Source: Diacronema lutheri
Lineage: Eukaryota; Haptophyta; Pavlovophyceae; Pavlovales; Pavlovaceae
NCBI GenBank assembly: GCA_019448385.1
Contig: JAGTXO010000003.1
Location: 248,001-312,000, forward strand
Reading direction: 5' to 3'
DNA length: 64,000 nt
Shown here: positions 40,956-50,164 of the stretch, piece after piece
Position numbering within the stretch: the first letter of the stretch is position 1
Layout: every line of letters begins with the position of its first letter
The notes under the pieces: generated by a model
Database searches by the model: none
The model's input: only the letters and a program-made list of their open reading frames with translations
What the model was told of the DNA's origin: nothing
Made by a program: the position numbers and the translations under genes

Positions 40956-42656
40956 ATGGACTGGTCGCTCGCCGCCCTCCGCGTCGCGCAGTGGACGGTC
41001 TTCCTCCTGCTCGCGCTGGCGGTTGTGCTCGCGCTTGCGTGGCAGAAGCGCGTCGCTCTCGTGCCCATCGCCGCCAAGCGCTTCGCCAACGTTGAGCTCA
41101 GCCTCGGCGGCCTCACGGTGAGCTGGGTCCTCGCGCCGAACCCGCGCGCGCGCCTTGCCGCGCTCGACGCGCCGTTCGACAGCCTTGCTGTCACGCTGCT
41201 CGCGCTCTCGGCGTACGTGCCCTTCTTCGTGAAGCACGCCGACCAGCCTCCCGGCGCGCCGGCGCGCGCCGGCAGCGACGAGCTCGTGCGGTGCAGGTCG
41301 GCCGTGCTGCGGCTGCTGCACGTTGGCGTGCCGCGCCGCTTCGATGCGCACGTCGAGCTGGACGGCGTCGACGCGCGCTTCGTGGCGTACGACCGCTCGT
41401 TTAAGGACACGAACGTGCAGCGCCTTGCCAACGAGCTCACCGGCCGTCCGCCCCCCGCGGAGGCCGCGCCCGAGAGCGACACGCTCGCGGCCGCCGAGCC
41501 GGCCCCGGCCGCCGAGCCCGCGCCAGCGAGCGCGGACGCGCAGGCCAAGTCGGTCGCACTGCGGACGGTGCGCGTGCGCGACGCGTCGATCGCGGTGCAG
41601 CTCAACCTGACGGAGTCGCCCGACGACGCGCGCGCCGTCCTGCCCAAGATCCTCCTTCAGGACGAATGCATCGTGCTTGAGCGGCTGCAGGGCCCGCCCG
41701 GCCTCGCGCTCCTTGGGTGGGTGCACGGCCTCGTCTTCCGCGCGCTCGCGCTCAGCTCGGTGGCGGCGGTGCGCGCGATCTTCGACGTGCCGAGCGGCGC
41801 GGCCGAGGCGCTCGTCGGCCGGTCGCTTGACCTGCTCGACCGCGGCATCGACTCAGTCGGCGGCCTGATCCCGGGCGGCAAGGAGCTCGGCGCGAGCGCG
41901 ACGCAGGGCGCGCGCGCGCTGTGGGCGGGCGTGCGCGGCGGCACGGACGAGACGCTCGACGCCGCGGCGGCGGCCGCGTCGGACATGGCCGTCGGCGCGT
42001 CGCGCGGTGACCCGGTCGAGTTCCTCGCCTCCGTGCGCGCCGGCGCCTTCTCCGCCGAGAAATCACTCACCGTGAGCGCGGCCGGCAGCGTCGACTCGCT
42101 CTCGCGCGCGATCGTCGGCGCGGGCGAGGGCGTGCTCGGCGGCATCGACGGGTTCGCGGGCAGGCTCGCGCCGACGCGCGCGCTCGTGAGCGGCGCGACG
42201 GGCGCCGCGCGCGGCGTGCTCGGCGGCGCGGCCGACGGCGCGACGCTCGCCGCGCGCGGCGCCGCGTCGGGCGTCGGCCAGATCGGCGGCGGCGTGCTCG
42301 GCGGCGTGGGCGGTGTGGGCTCGGCGTGCGCGACGGCGGACGCGGGCGCGCTGCGCGGCGCGGGCGAGGAGCTGCGCGACGGGCTCGGCGGCGGCACGCG
42401 CGCGATTGCTGGCGGCGCGACCGGCGCCGCCGGCGCGCTCGGCGGCGGCCTGGCCAAGGGCGCCAAGGCGGCGGCGCACGGCATCGGCGAGACGGCGCAG
42501 GGCGTGCGCGCGGGCGTCTCGCAGGCGTTCGGCCAGATGGGTCGCGCATTCGGCGGCGGCGGCGCCAAGGAGCACGGCGCCAAGCCGCACGGCCGCGCGC
42601 CGCTCGCGGCTGGGGCGCCAGCGGGCGAGGTTGCCGAGGCGAAGAAGCGTGTCTGA
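40956..42656 (+). CDS. Membrane-anchored protein of unknown function
   Basis: A 566-residue single-exon protein. An N-terminal signal-anchor helix (VAQWTVFLLLALAVVLALAW, residues 10-29) is followed by a domain of alternating hydrophobic strands (VELSLGGLTVSWVLAP, HVELDGVDARFVAYD, VRVRDASIAVQLNLTE). These look like the beta-rich bridge-type lipid-transfer or AsmA-like proteins, but this is only a resemblance. After residue 255 the sequence is a long series of Gly/Ala-rich amphipathic segments (GATGAARGVLGGAADGATLAARG and similar, cut here). They resemble LEA-like or membrane-curving helices. The tail is basic and rich in Gly and His. No catalytic motif is seen. The start codon at 40956 is in a clear context just past the hairpin noted upstream. 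I cannot name a function. Confidence 0.75.
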   Translation: MDWSLAALRVAQWTVFLLLALAVVLALAWQKRVALVPIAAKRFANVELSLGGLTVSWVLAPNPRARLAALDAPFDSLAVTLLALSAYVPFFVKHADQPPGAPARAGSDELVRCRSAVLRLLHVGVPRRFDAHVELDGVDARFVAYDRSFKDTNVQRLANELTGRPPPAEAAPESDTLAAAEPAPAAEPAPASADAQAKSVALRTVRVRDASIAVQLNLTESPDDARAVLPKILLQDECIVLERLQGPPGLALLGWVHGLVFRALALSSVAAVRAIFDVPSGAAEALVGRSLDLLDRGIDSVGGLIPGGKELGASATQGARALWAGVRGGTDETLDAAAAAASDMAVGASRGDPVEFLASVRAGAFSAEKSLTVSAAGSVDSLSRAIVGAGEGVLGGIDGFAGRLAPTRALVSGATGAARGVLGGAADGATLAARGAASGVGQIGGGVLGGVGGVGSACATADAGALRGAGEELRDGLGGGTRAIAGGATGAAGALGGGLAKGAKAAAHGIGETAQGVRAGVSQAFGQMGRAFGGGGAKEHGAKPHGRAPLAAGAPAGEVAEAKKRV

Positions 42657-42841
42657 TACTCTGATTGGATGGAGCCATGCAGGTCCTGACTCGACTGAAA
42701 GCCGTGGCCCCTGAGTGTGCGACTGACCCGCCACTCATGCCGCCCCTTTTCGAAACGACTTTGAAGACGCGTCTCGACTGCGGGGCGCGATTCCAGCCCG
42801 GGCAACAGTTGGGCGTGCCGTCGCACGACGCTCGGCGCAGC

Positions 42842-44932
42842 ATGTGCGCGCGGCGGGCGCGCGAGGGCGCGCGGCGCGACGGGCGCCGCCGTGCGGCGTG
42901 TGGTGTGCCGCGCGCCGCGCACGCGGGCGCTCGCGGCGCCGCGCTCGGGCCTGCTTGGCACGCGCGCGCGCGCGCGCTGACGGCGTTCCGCGTCCGCTCG
43001 CGCGCACGTCGTGGGCGCGCTCTGCGCGCGCTCGCGCTCGGCTCGGCCGGTGCGCGTGTCGCTCGCCCGCGCGCCGCAGGTTCTTTGGTGGCGGCTTCCC
43101 GGGCTTTGACCAGGAGGAGATGATGGGCCGGCGCCCGCGCGGCGAGGTGAACACGTCCAAGTTTTACGAGGCGCTCGAGGTCGACAAGGGCGCGAGCCAG
43201 GATCAGATCCGCAAGCAGTACCGCAAGATGGCGGCGAAGCACCACCCGGACAAGGGCGGTGACGACGAGAAGTTCAAGGAGATCCAGAAGGCCTACGAGG
43301 TCCTCTCCGACCCGGAGAAGCGGCAGCAGTACGACCGGTACGGCGAGGAGGGCCTTGAGAACGGCGGCGGCGGCGGCGGCGGCGGGCCGTCCGACCTGTT
43401 CGACATCTTGTCGGGTAGGCAGCGGCAGCGGCAGCCGCAGGGCGCGCGCAAGGGCCAAAACGTCGTGCACCAGCTCTCCGTCTCGCTCGAGGAGATCTAC
43501 ATGGGCAAGACGCGCAAGCTGCGGATGCGGCGCGAGGTGATTGAGCCGGGCTCGATGATGTCGTGCACCGACTGCGGCGGCAAGGGGATGAACATCCGAG
43601 TCGTGCGGATGGGCCCGATGATCCAGCAGGTGCAGGAGGGCTGCCGCGCGTGCGACGGCCAGGGCTCGCAGTACCAGTCAAAGCAGGTGCAGGAGGTGAT
43701 GGAGGTCGTGGTGCCCAAGGGCGCGCCAGACGGCTACAAGCTCACCTTCCACGAGAAGGCGGACGAGATCCCGAACGGCATCCCGGGCGACGTCGTCTTC
43801 GTGCTGCAGGAGGTCGCGCACCCCGAGTTCAAGCGCAAGGGTGCCGACCTGTACGTGAAGCGCACGATCTCGCTCGTCGAGGCGCTCTGCGGCTTTCGCA
43901 TGGAGCTCACACACCTCGACGGGCGCAAGCTGCTCATCAAGAGCGCGCCCGGGCAGGTGATCGCGCCGTGCCACTACGACCCGTTCAAGGGCGAGGAGGC
44001 CGTCGAGTGGGAGACGCACAGCAACATGGACTGCCCGGATCTCGAGACGATTGCCAAGGCGGACACCGATGACATCGACAAGCTCAAGCAGGTCATCTCA
44101 AAGGTGTGCGTGCGCCCAGTGCCCAGCGGCAAGCGGCCAGCGGTGGTCGCAAGGCGCGCGCGCGCACAACGCCGCGCGCCGCGCCGTGGCCCTACGTGCG
44201 CTCACTCGAGCGCCCGGCCCGCCGTGCCCGCCGTGCGCGCCCGCCCGGCGACGGCTGTCGCCCTGCCGCCCCTTTGCGCCGCGCGCTCGGCCGTGGCGAG
44301 CAGGGCCAGCTGCGCGGCAAGGGTGTCGGCGCCTTCCGCGTGGCCAACGGCAAGAGCACCTTCTACCGCGCCTCCGCCGAGCAGGTGCACGCGTCGCTCA
44401 GGCCGGCCAAGGGCGTGACGCTGTACACGCTCGCCGACCCGGCCAAGTCAGCGGTGAGGCGCCCCGAGCCTCGCCGCGCCCAATGTGCGCCTCGTGCACA
44501 TCGTGCACTCGTGCAAAGGCCCACGCGTGGCGTGGCTGCTCACGCCGCGCCGTCGCGCGTGGGCCCCACGCCACGCGCTCGCCGCCGTGCGCTTTACCGC
44601 AGGCGCAGCGTATGATGATGGCGGTGGAAGGCGAGGGCATGCCCGTCTTCAAATCGCCCATGGAGCAGGGCAACCTCTTCCTCATCCTCGACATCCAGTT
44701 CCCCGATGCGATCGATGCGCACGCGGCCGCCGCGCTCAAGGCCGCCCTGCCGTCGCCGCTGCACGCGCCCAAAGTCGCAGACGACGATGCGGAATACGAT
44801 GTCTGCGAGCTGCGCAAACTGGACCCGGTGGCCTCCTTCAAGGCGACGGTCAACGATGCGGCGAACGACGCGACGCAGGAGGATGAGCGCGAACAGGGCG
44901 GCGGCGGCGGCGTGCAGTGCGCGCAGCAGTGA
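42842..44932 (+). CDS. Class A DnaJ/Hsp40 co-chaperone with half zinc finger and farnesylation box
   Basis: Four exons: 42842-42843, 43080-44103, 44304-44453 and 44603-44932, giving 501 residues. The inferred start codon is split, AT at the end of exon 1 and G at the start of exon 2, giving MFFGGGFPGF; this is inference from the splice consensus. The J domain (TSKFYEALEVDKGAS to KHHPDKGGD) stimulates Hsp70. A Gly-rich linker and two beta-sandwich substrate-binding domains follow. Class A members carry four CxxCxGxG motifs; here only CTDCGGKG and CRACDGQG (motifs 2 and 3) remain, so one zinc site is absent. The C-terminus is CAQQ, a CaaX-type farnesylation signal as in yeast Ydj1, suggesting membrane-anchored cytosolic function. 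Introns of 200 and 149 bp restore SKGQLRGKGVGAFRV and KSAAQRMMMAVEGEGMPV. Confidence 0.9.
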
Positions 44933-45745
44933 GGCCAAGCTGGCGCTCGCTCGCTGCCCGCCGCGGCTGCTAGCAGCGGCCGCGCGGCGGCGCGTGCGGC
45001 GTGGCAGCGTGGCGGTGCGAACGACAGGCGTGCAGCCGGGGCGTGCGCGCGAGCGCTCGAGCGCGCAGGCGGTGAAGAGGCGGCACAGCGGGCGCGGCAG
45101 GCGGGCAGCACCTTCAAATCTCTTCGGCGCAGCAGCGGCCGCTCACCGCTGCGCCGGAGCCGCTGGCGATGGCTCAAGCCGCCAACTGCGCGCCGAGCGC
45201 AGCGCAACGAGCATTCGTGCACGGCTGTGTGCCCGCGACGGTGCCCCGTATTTCTGGCGCGTGCGCTGCCCACGCGAACCCGCCACGCGAACCCGACGAC
45301 TATCTGGTGTACATTCCGTTTGAGGGCGGGGGGGGGGGGGGGAGGGGGGGGGGGGGGGTGGGGGGTCGGTGGGCGACGAGTCGTGCGATGATCAGACATA
45401 CATATGACGGTTCTGCGCTCTCACTCCCACGCAGCAATGCCCGCAAGCACATCATCGCAAAAGCGGTCAAGGCGGAGTCACGCTCACCGCGCCAGCGCCT
45501 GCGCCACCGGCGAGCGGCGCAACGCGCGTGGCGCACGGGCCAACCGAGCGCGCACGTGCGCACTCGATGCATGGCAAACGCTGTTTGAGATGTCCGAGCT
45601 TCGCGCCTGCGTGCGGCGCCTCTGATGTCATCGTCCGCGCAGCGGGCACGCGATGGCGATCCAGGCCATTTTGGCTTTTCCGGGCCATTCTGTGTGTGTG
45701 CGCAGTCATGTCGGCCGTGCCGGTTGACGTAACTGTGGTCGGTCC
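44933..45745 (+). other. Intergenic stretch with a poly-G tract
   Basis: No convincing gene on either strand. It includes a G-dominated tract at 45328-45367. Elsewhere in this window such tracts are introns read on the opposite strand as C, so a minus-strand exon may hide nearby, but none was recognised. The remainder is GC-rich without motifs I can name. Confidence 0.45.
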
Positions 45746-48700
45746 ATGGCCAACGCGATGAGGCCGTTCAGCGCGCACAGCCGCGTTGGCCACGGGCTCG
45801 AACGCCGCGACGGGTCGCTGCTGCCCGCCTGGTCCGAGGTGGGCGCGGCCGTGCGCCCCACGCTCGACGAGGCGGCCGCGCGGCGCGGCGCGCGGCCGCA
45901 GTGGGATGGGCGCATCGCGCGCGCGGACTCGGCGATTCCCGCGTACGGCGCGAGCCGCGAGGGGCGGCGAAGCGCGGGCAACCAAACGAGCGCCACACGC
46001 ATCAGCGCGCGCGATGGCGCGGGCACGAACGCTGGCGACGAGCGAGGCGGTGGGCTGCTGCCGGGCGCACCGGCCACGACCGCGCGCCCGCGCTCGGCCG
46101 CGTCCGCGCTCTTCTGGCACGCGTCGTCGCTCGAGCTGCTCGAGCTCGACATCGCGAGCTCGATTGCGCACCGCGAGGCCACCATTCGCCGCCTCGCTCA
46201 TTTCCTCAGCGCGCACGCCGACGCGCAGCTGCGCACGCGCTCGGCGGACGGCCTTCTCGCCCGGCTGCCTCAACAGCGGCTCGAGCTCGTGCGGCTGCTC
46301 GTTGCGCTGATGGAGGGCGGACTCGTGCTCGTCGACGCGATCCGGCTCTGGCGCCATCGACTCGAGCGCATGCCCGACGCCGAGCGCACGGGCCCAACCG
46401 CCGCCCCTCGCCAGTTTGTGCGGCATGGCGTCACGTATCCACTCGCGTTGCTTTCGGACCTTGCGTGGACGGGGCTTGACGTGCGCGCTGACCCGCTGCT
46501 CTGGCGCACCTTTGAGATCTTTTTGCTCGCGCAGCCCGAGGCGCGCGAGGCGCTCTCGCGCGCGCACCGCCACGCGCGTGCCGATGCGGTGGCCGCAGCC
46601 GCGGGCGCAGCCGGCGAGGCCGGGGACGCGCGCACGAGGCGCACGAGTGCGAGCACGCAGCCCACCTTCGACGATGGCGCGCTGCGCAGCTCGACCGGGC
46701 GGCAGGCGGACAGCGGCTCGGCCGCGCGCGCGTCCAAAGCGGCGGCGGCGCGCGCGCGCGCGGCCGTGCACATCGCGCGATCGTCGCACGTGCCGGAGGC
46801 GCTGTGCGCGGTCGTCGGGTTCTCCTCCGCGCGGTTCGCTCCGTTCGAGCAGCAGCGGCAGTGGTGGCTGATGCGCCACGAGCAGCAGCAGCAGCGGATA
46901 CGCCTCGTCAAGTGGCGGCAGCACACGGAGCACGGCCACGAGACGCGGCCGCGTGCGTTCCGCCCGCTTGAGCACGCGGCGCGCACAGAGGGCGGACGCG
47001 TGCCGACGTGTGCGTCGGCCGCGCCCGCGCCCGCGTGCGGCGGCTCGGCGCGAGCGCTAGGCACGCCGCTCGTGCACGTGCACGCGTCACACAGCGCACT
47101 TGTCGCGCAGTCCGAGCTTTCCGCGCTGGTGTGCGCGCGAGGCGGTGCGAGGGCACGTGGCGCGCGCCCAAAGGGGCCGCGCCGTGAAACGTGCCCGCTC
47201 TGCTCGCTGCGCGTGCCGCACTCAGCTGCCCGCCCCCTTTCCTTCCCCCTTCCCTGCCCTCCCCCCCCTTCCCCCCCCCCCCCCCTTCCCTGCCCTCCCC
47301 CCTCGCTGCCGCCCCCCCCCCCCCTCCCCCCTCCCCAGGCCAACGCGCTGTGCCGAACTTGGCGCGGTCGCGCGCTGCGCCTCGCCGTGGCGACCGCGTC
47401 GCTCGTCGCCGAAGTGGCGGGTGCGGACGCGGAGGCCGATCAGCAGCCGCAGCAGCAGCAGCCGGCATGGCCGCGCGCGAGTGAAAGCGCAGGCGAGCGC
47501 GCGTGTGCAGGCAGTGACGCGATCTCCAAGGCTGCTTCAGGCAGTGACGCGATCTCCAAGGCTGCTCCAGGCAGTGACGCGATCTCCAAGGCTGCTCCAG
47601 GCAGTGACGCGTTCTCCAAGGCTGCCCCTGGCAGTGACGCGTTCTCCAAGGCTGCTCCAGGCAGTGACGCGTTCTCCAAGGCTGCTCCAGGCAGTGACGC
47701 GATCTCCAAGGCTGCCCCTGGCAGTGACGCGTTCTCCAAGGCTGCTCCAGGCAGTGACGCGTTCTCCAAGGCTGCTCCAGGCAGTGACGCGTTCTCCAAG
47801 GCTGCTCCAGGCAGTGACGCGATCTCCAAGGCTGCCCCTGGCAGTGACGCGTTCTCCAAGGCTGCTCCAGGCAGTGACGCGTTCTCCAAGGCTGCTCCAG
47901 GCAGTGACGCGATCTCCAAGGCTGCCCCTGGCAGTGACGCGTTCTCCAAGGCTGCTCCAGGCAGTGACGCGTTCTCCAAGGCTGCTCCAGGCAGTGACGC
48001 GTTCTCCAAGGCTGCTCCAGGCAGTGACGCGATCTCCAAGGCTGCTCCAGGCAGTGACGCGTTCTCCAAGGCTGCTCCAGGCAGTGACGCGTTCTCCAAG
48101 GCTGCTCCAGGCAGTGACACGATCTCGAAGGCTGCTCCAGGCGTGCGCGATGGCGCGCGTGCGGAGGCGCAAGGCCGCGCGCCGTCTGACGCGCGGGTCG
48201 AGGCGCGCACGGCCGTGCGCGCGCACGCCAGTGTCGATCCGGACAGTCACACTCCGGGTGCAGGGCGCTCGGAATCCCCAGGCGCCCGCGCGCCTCACGC
48301 ACGCGCGACATGCGACACGAACGCGCATGCACCCGCTGCACAGCTTTCTGCCAGCGCGGGTGGCGCGTGCGCGGACGCGTGGGCAGAGCAGCGCGAGGAG
48401 GTGCACGGCGAGGCGCTGCCCTGCCCACGCGGCCACGGAGAGGTGCACGGCGAGGCGCAGATCGCTGGGCCGACGGAGAGAGCGCATGCCGTGCTCGTGC
48501 GAGAGACGGTGCGATCATCCGCGCGTCAGCGCACCCGCAGCGCACCCGCAGCGCGCCGAGCGCCGAGCGCCCGAGCGCCGAGCTACCCATCGCTGCCGCG
48601 CCCTCACACACAACCTTGTCTCCACGCCTCCCCCCCCTCCCCCCCCCCCCCCCCCCCCTCGGTCCCTTCCCCTCAGGTGGCATGGCTTCTTTTCGACGGA

Positions 48701-48814
48701 TTCTTGCCGCGCTTCCACGGCCCACCCGCGCCGCGCGGTCTCTCACTGAGCAGGAGCAGCGCGGCCACTGCGACGCTCTCCTCCCTCCACTTCCCGCCCG
48801 CACAATCACACTGA
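45746..48814 (+). CDS. Unknown protein with 21 tandem decapeptide repeats
   Basis: Modelled as three exons: 45746-47128, 47339-48508 and 48677-48814, giving 896 residues. Both introns have lengths divisible by three (210 and 168 bp), C-rich tracts and CAG acceptors. Donors GTGTGCGCG and GTGCGATC fit the local style. The N-terminal half (from about residue 120) is helical: SALFWHASSLELLELDIAS, then ATIRRLAHFLSAHADAQ and RLELVRLLVALMEGGLVLV. It continues past FARFAPFEQQRQWWLMRHE-like sequence. Exon 2 begins ANALCRTWRGRALRLAVATA and then carries 21 copies of a ten-residue unit, GSDAFSKAAP or GSDAISKAAP. The C-terminal part is low complexity and the last exon ends PPAQSH. No family recognised. 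The N-terminal region is the best supported; the 3' end is uncertain because other frames are also open. Confidence 0.55.
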   Translation: MANAMRPFSAHSRVGHGLERRDGSLLPAWSEVGAAVRPTLDEAAARRGARPQWDGRIARADSAIPAYGASREGRRSAGNQTSATRISARDGAGTNAGDERGGGLLPGAPATTARPRSAASALFWHASSLELLELDIASSIAHREATIRRLAHFLSAHADAQLRTRSADGLLARLPQQRLELVRLLVALMEGGLVLVDAIRLWRHRLERMPDAERTGPTAAPRQFVRHGVTYPLALLSDLAWTGLDVRADPLLWRTFEIFLLAQPEAREALSRAHRHARADAVAAAAGAAGEAGDARTRRTSASTQPTFDDGALRSSTGRQADSGSAARASKAAAARARAAVHIARSSHVPEALCAVVGFSSARFAPFEQQRQWWLMRHEQQQQRIRLVKWRQHTEHGHETRPRAFRPLEHAARTEGGRVPTCASAAPAPACGGSARALGTPLVHVHASHSALVAQSELSALVCARGGARARGARPKGPRRETCPLCSLRVPHSAARPLSFPLPCPPPPSPPPPLPCPPPSLPPPPPLPPPQANALCRTWRGRALRLAVATASLVAEVAGADAEADQQPQQQQPAWPRASESAGERACAGSDAISKAASGSDAISKAAPGSDAISKAAPGSDAFSKAAPGSDAFSKAAPGSDAFSKAAPGSDAISKAAPGSDAFSKAAPGSDAFSKAAPGSDAFSKAAPGSDAISKAAPGSDAFSKAAPGSDAFSKAAPGSDAISKAAPGSDAFSKAAPGSDAFSKAAPGSDAFSKAAPGSDAISKAAPGSDAFSKAAPGSDAFSKAAPGSDTISKAAPGVRDGARAEAQGRAPSDARVEARTAVRAHASVDPDSHTPGAGRSESPGARAPHARATCDTNAHAPAAQLSASAGGACADAWAEQREEVHGEALPCPRGHGEVHGEAQIAGPTERAHAVLVRETVRSSARQRTRSAPAARRAPSARAPSYPSLPRPHTQPCLHASPPSPPPPPPSVPSPQVAWLLFDGFLPRFHGPPAPRGLSLSRSSAATATLSSLHFPPAQSH
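47510..48139 (+). repeat. 30-bp minisatellite, 21 copies
   Basis: Consecutive 30-bp units with the core GGCAGTGACGCG(A/T)TCTCC then AAGGCTGCTCCA. The Ile/Phe-encoding base gives the pattern I I I F F F I F F F I F F I F F F I F F I. A few units have GCCCCT instead of GCTCCA, which suggests block amplification. There are no spacers, so it is not a CRISPR array. Confidence 0.95.
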
Positions 48815-48870
48815 ATGAGATCAGCAGTGGCAATAGGCTGCGCTCAGATACTCCCCTCCCTCCGTTGCGC

Positions 48871-49054
48871 TCAGACGCGTGCCAAACGGATGCCGCCGGC
48901 ACCCTTCACAGACGCAGCACCTGCCGCCTTTTTCACGGCGTCCTTTGCGCCGCGAGTAGCTCGGGCGGAGAATGCGAGAGGGCCGTTCCGCTCAAACTGT
49001 GCGCACGACGGGTGCGCGCGCGAGGATGGTAGATATGGGGGAGAGGGGAGGGGG

Positions 49055-49093
<39 letters not shown>

Positions 49094-50054
49094 CTTGGGC
49101 TGGAATCAGGCGCCACCGCCACCGCTGCCGGAGCGCTGCGACCGCTCCCTCCGCACTCGTGGCACCGGCGCGCGCACCTCAACCACGTGATAGACCGCGA
49201 CGGCGCCGACGATGTAGTTCACCGTCCAGCAGACGGCCTCGACGACTGTCGCCCAGAACCAAAAGGGCGCAATCGGCCCCTCAAGCGCCGCCGCCTGTGG
49301 CAGACGCATCCAGCCGTTCCAGTTGGCAACCGCCATCACAGAAAAGAGGAGAGACATGACGACGATGGCGCCCTCAAGCAGAATGTAGCGGCGCATCAGC
49401 GATGGCTTAGATGCCGCGACGCCCTTGAAGGACGCGTACTCGCCGTACAAGCCGAGGCCGCCAAAAATGATCACGTCTGCGCCGAGCAGGCGAGGCGCGG
49501 CACGCGCGCGCGCGCAGCGGGGCCGCAGCGGCGGCTGAGCTTCGGCTGGCGGCGCTGCGCGCGAAGCGGCCGCGAGCGCGCGCACTGAAGAGCGAGTAGA
49601 CGATGTGTAGCCCCTTGAGCGGCACGCCCGCGCAGACAAGGACGAAATTGATCAGGACTAGCGAGCGGCACGCGGAGAGCCGGCGATCAGGAATGCGCGA
49701 GCCGGGCGCACGACGCGAGCGCCAGCGCGACGAATGGAGAACGCGAGTATGGCCGCACGAAACGCCCCCGTCGCGCAGGGGAAGGCACACAGATTTGGTG
49801 GCCCGCACGCGCGCGCGCGCCGCGATGCCGCGCGCACGATTGCACATGAGCGCGGCGACGAGAAGAAAGAACCCGGCGTGCGCCCATCGGACGACCTTCC
49901 TGCTCGAGCCCTCGAGCTCGCTCAAGTCGAAGTGCATGATGCGGACAAACGGCGGGTAGTTGTATTCGTCCCACTTGATAGGGCTCCGCCCTCCCGACGC
50001 GCCGGCGCCGCCGCCCTGCGGCTCCTTCGAAGAGGACGTCATCTTGCCGGCCAC
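48871..50054 (-). CDS. SCAMP-like four-helix membrane protein
   Basis: Four exons: 50054-49838, 49657-49586, 49476-49178 and 48996-48871, giving 237 residues. After a short polar N-terminus with NYPPFVRIMHFDLSE, four membrane segments follow: WAHAGFFLLVAALMCN, LINFVLVCAGVPLKGLHIVYSLF into NVIIFGGLGLYG, a segment ending LLFSVMAVANW, and PFWFWATVVEAVCWTVNYIVG. The N-terminal NxPPF pattern and four-helix layout resemble secretory carrier membrane proteins, which act in post-Golgi and endosomal trafficking; the match is moderate. Intron phases agree at all three junctions. The last intron (181 bp) carries a C run of 34 on the sense strand and leads to an exon of 41 residues (FERNGPLAFSARATRGAKDA onward). 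The tail is basic. Confidence 0.72.
49058..49091 (-). repeat. Poly-C run (34, sense strand) in SCAMP-like intron 3
   Basis: Seen as G on the plus strand. It lies between donor GTGCGCGCG at 49177 and the acceptor CACAG at 48997. It is the longest pure homopolymer of the window. Confidence 0.85.
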
Positions 50055-50164
50055 AAATGGGTGCTGTATGAAGTTGTGAACAAAAATCAGTATGGAGGAT
50101 TCAATGATTCACATTAATTGCCAATTCCTGAACAGGTCACACAGGGTCCGGCCTTGGCATCGGA

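Noticed and set aside
45328-45367. Glycine-rich coding sequence over the poly-G tract
   Set aside because: No flanking protein-like sequence in any frame. Such tracts elsewhere lie in introns or between genes.
47510-48139. Regular 30-bp repeats looking like a CRISPR array
   Set aside because: The repeats are directly adjacent with no spacers, and they are in frame within a coding region of a eukaryotic genome.
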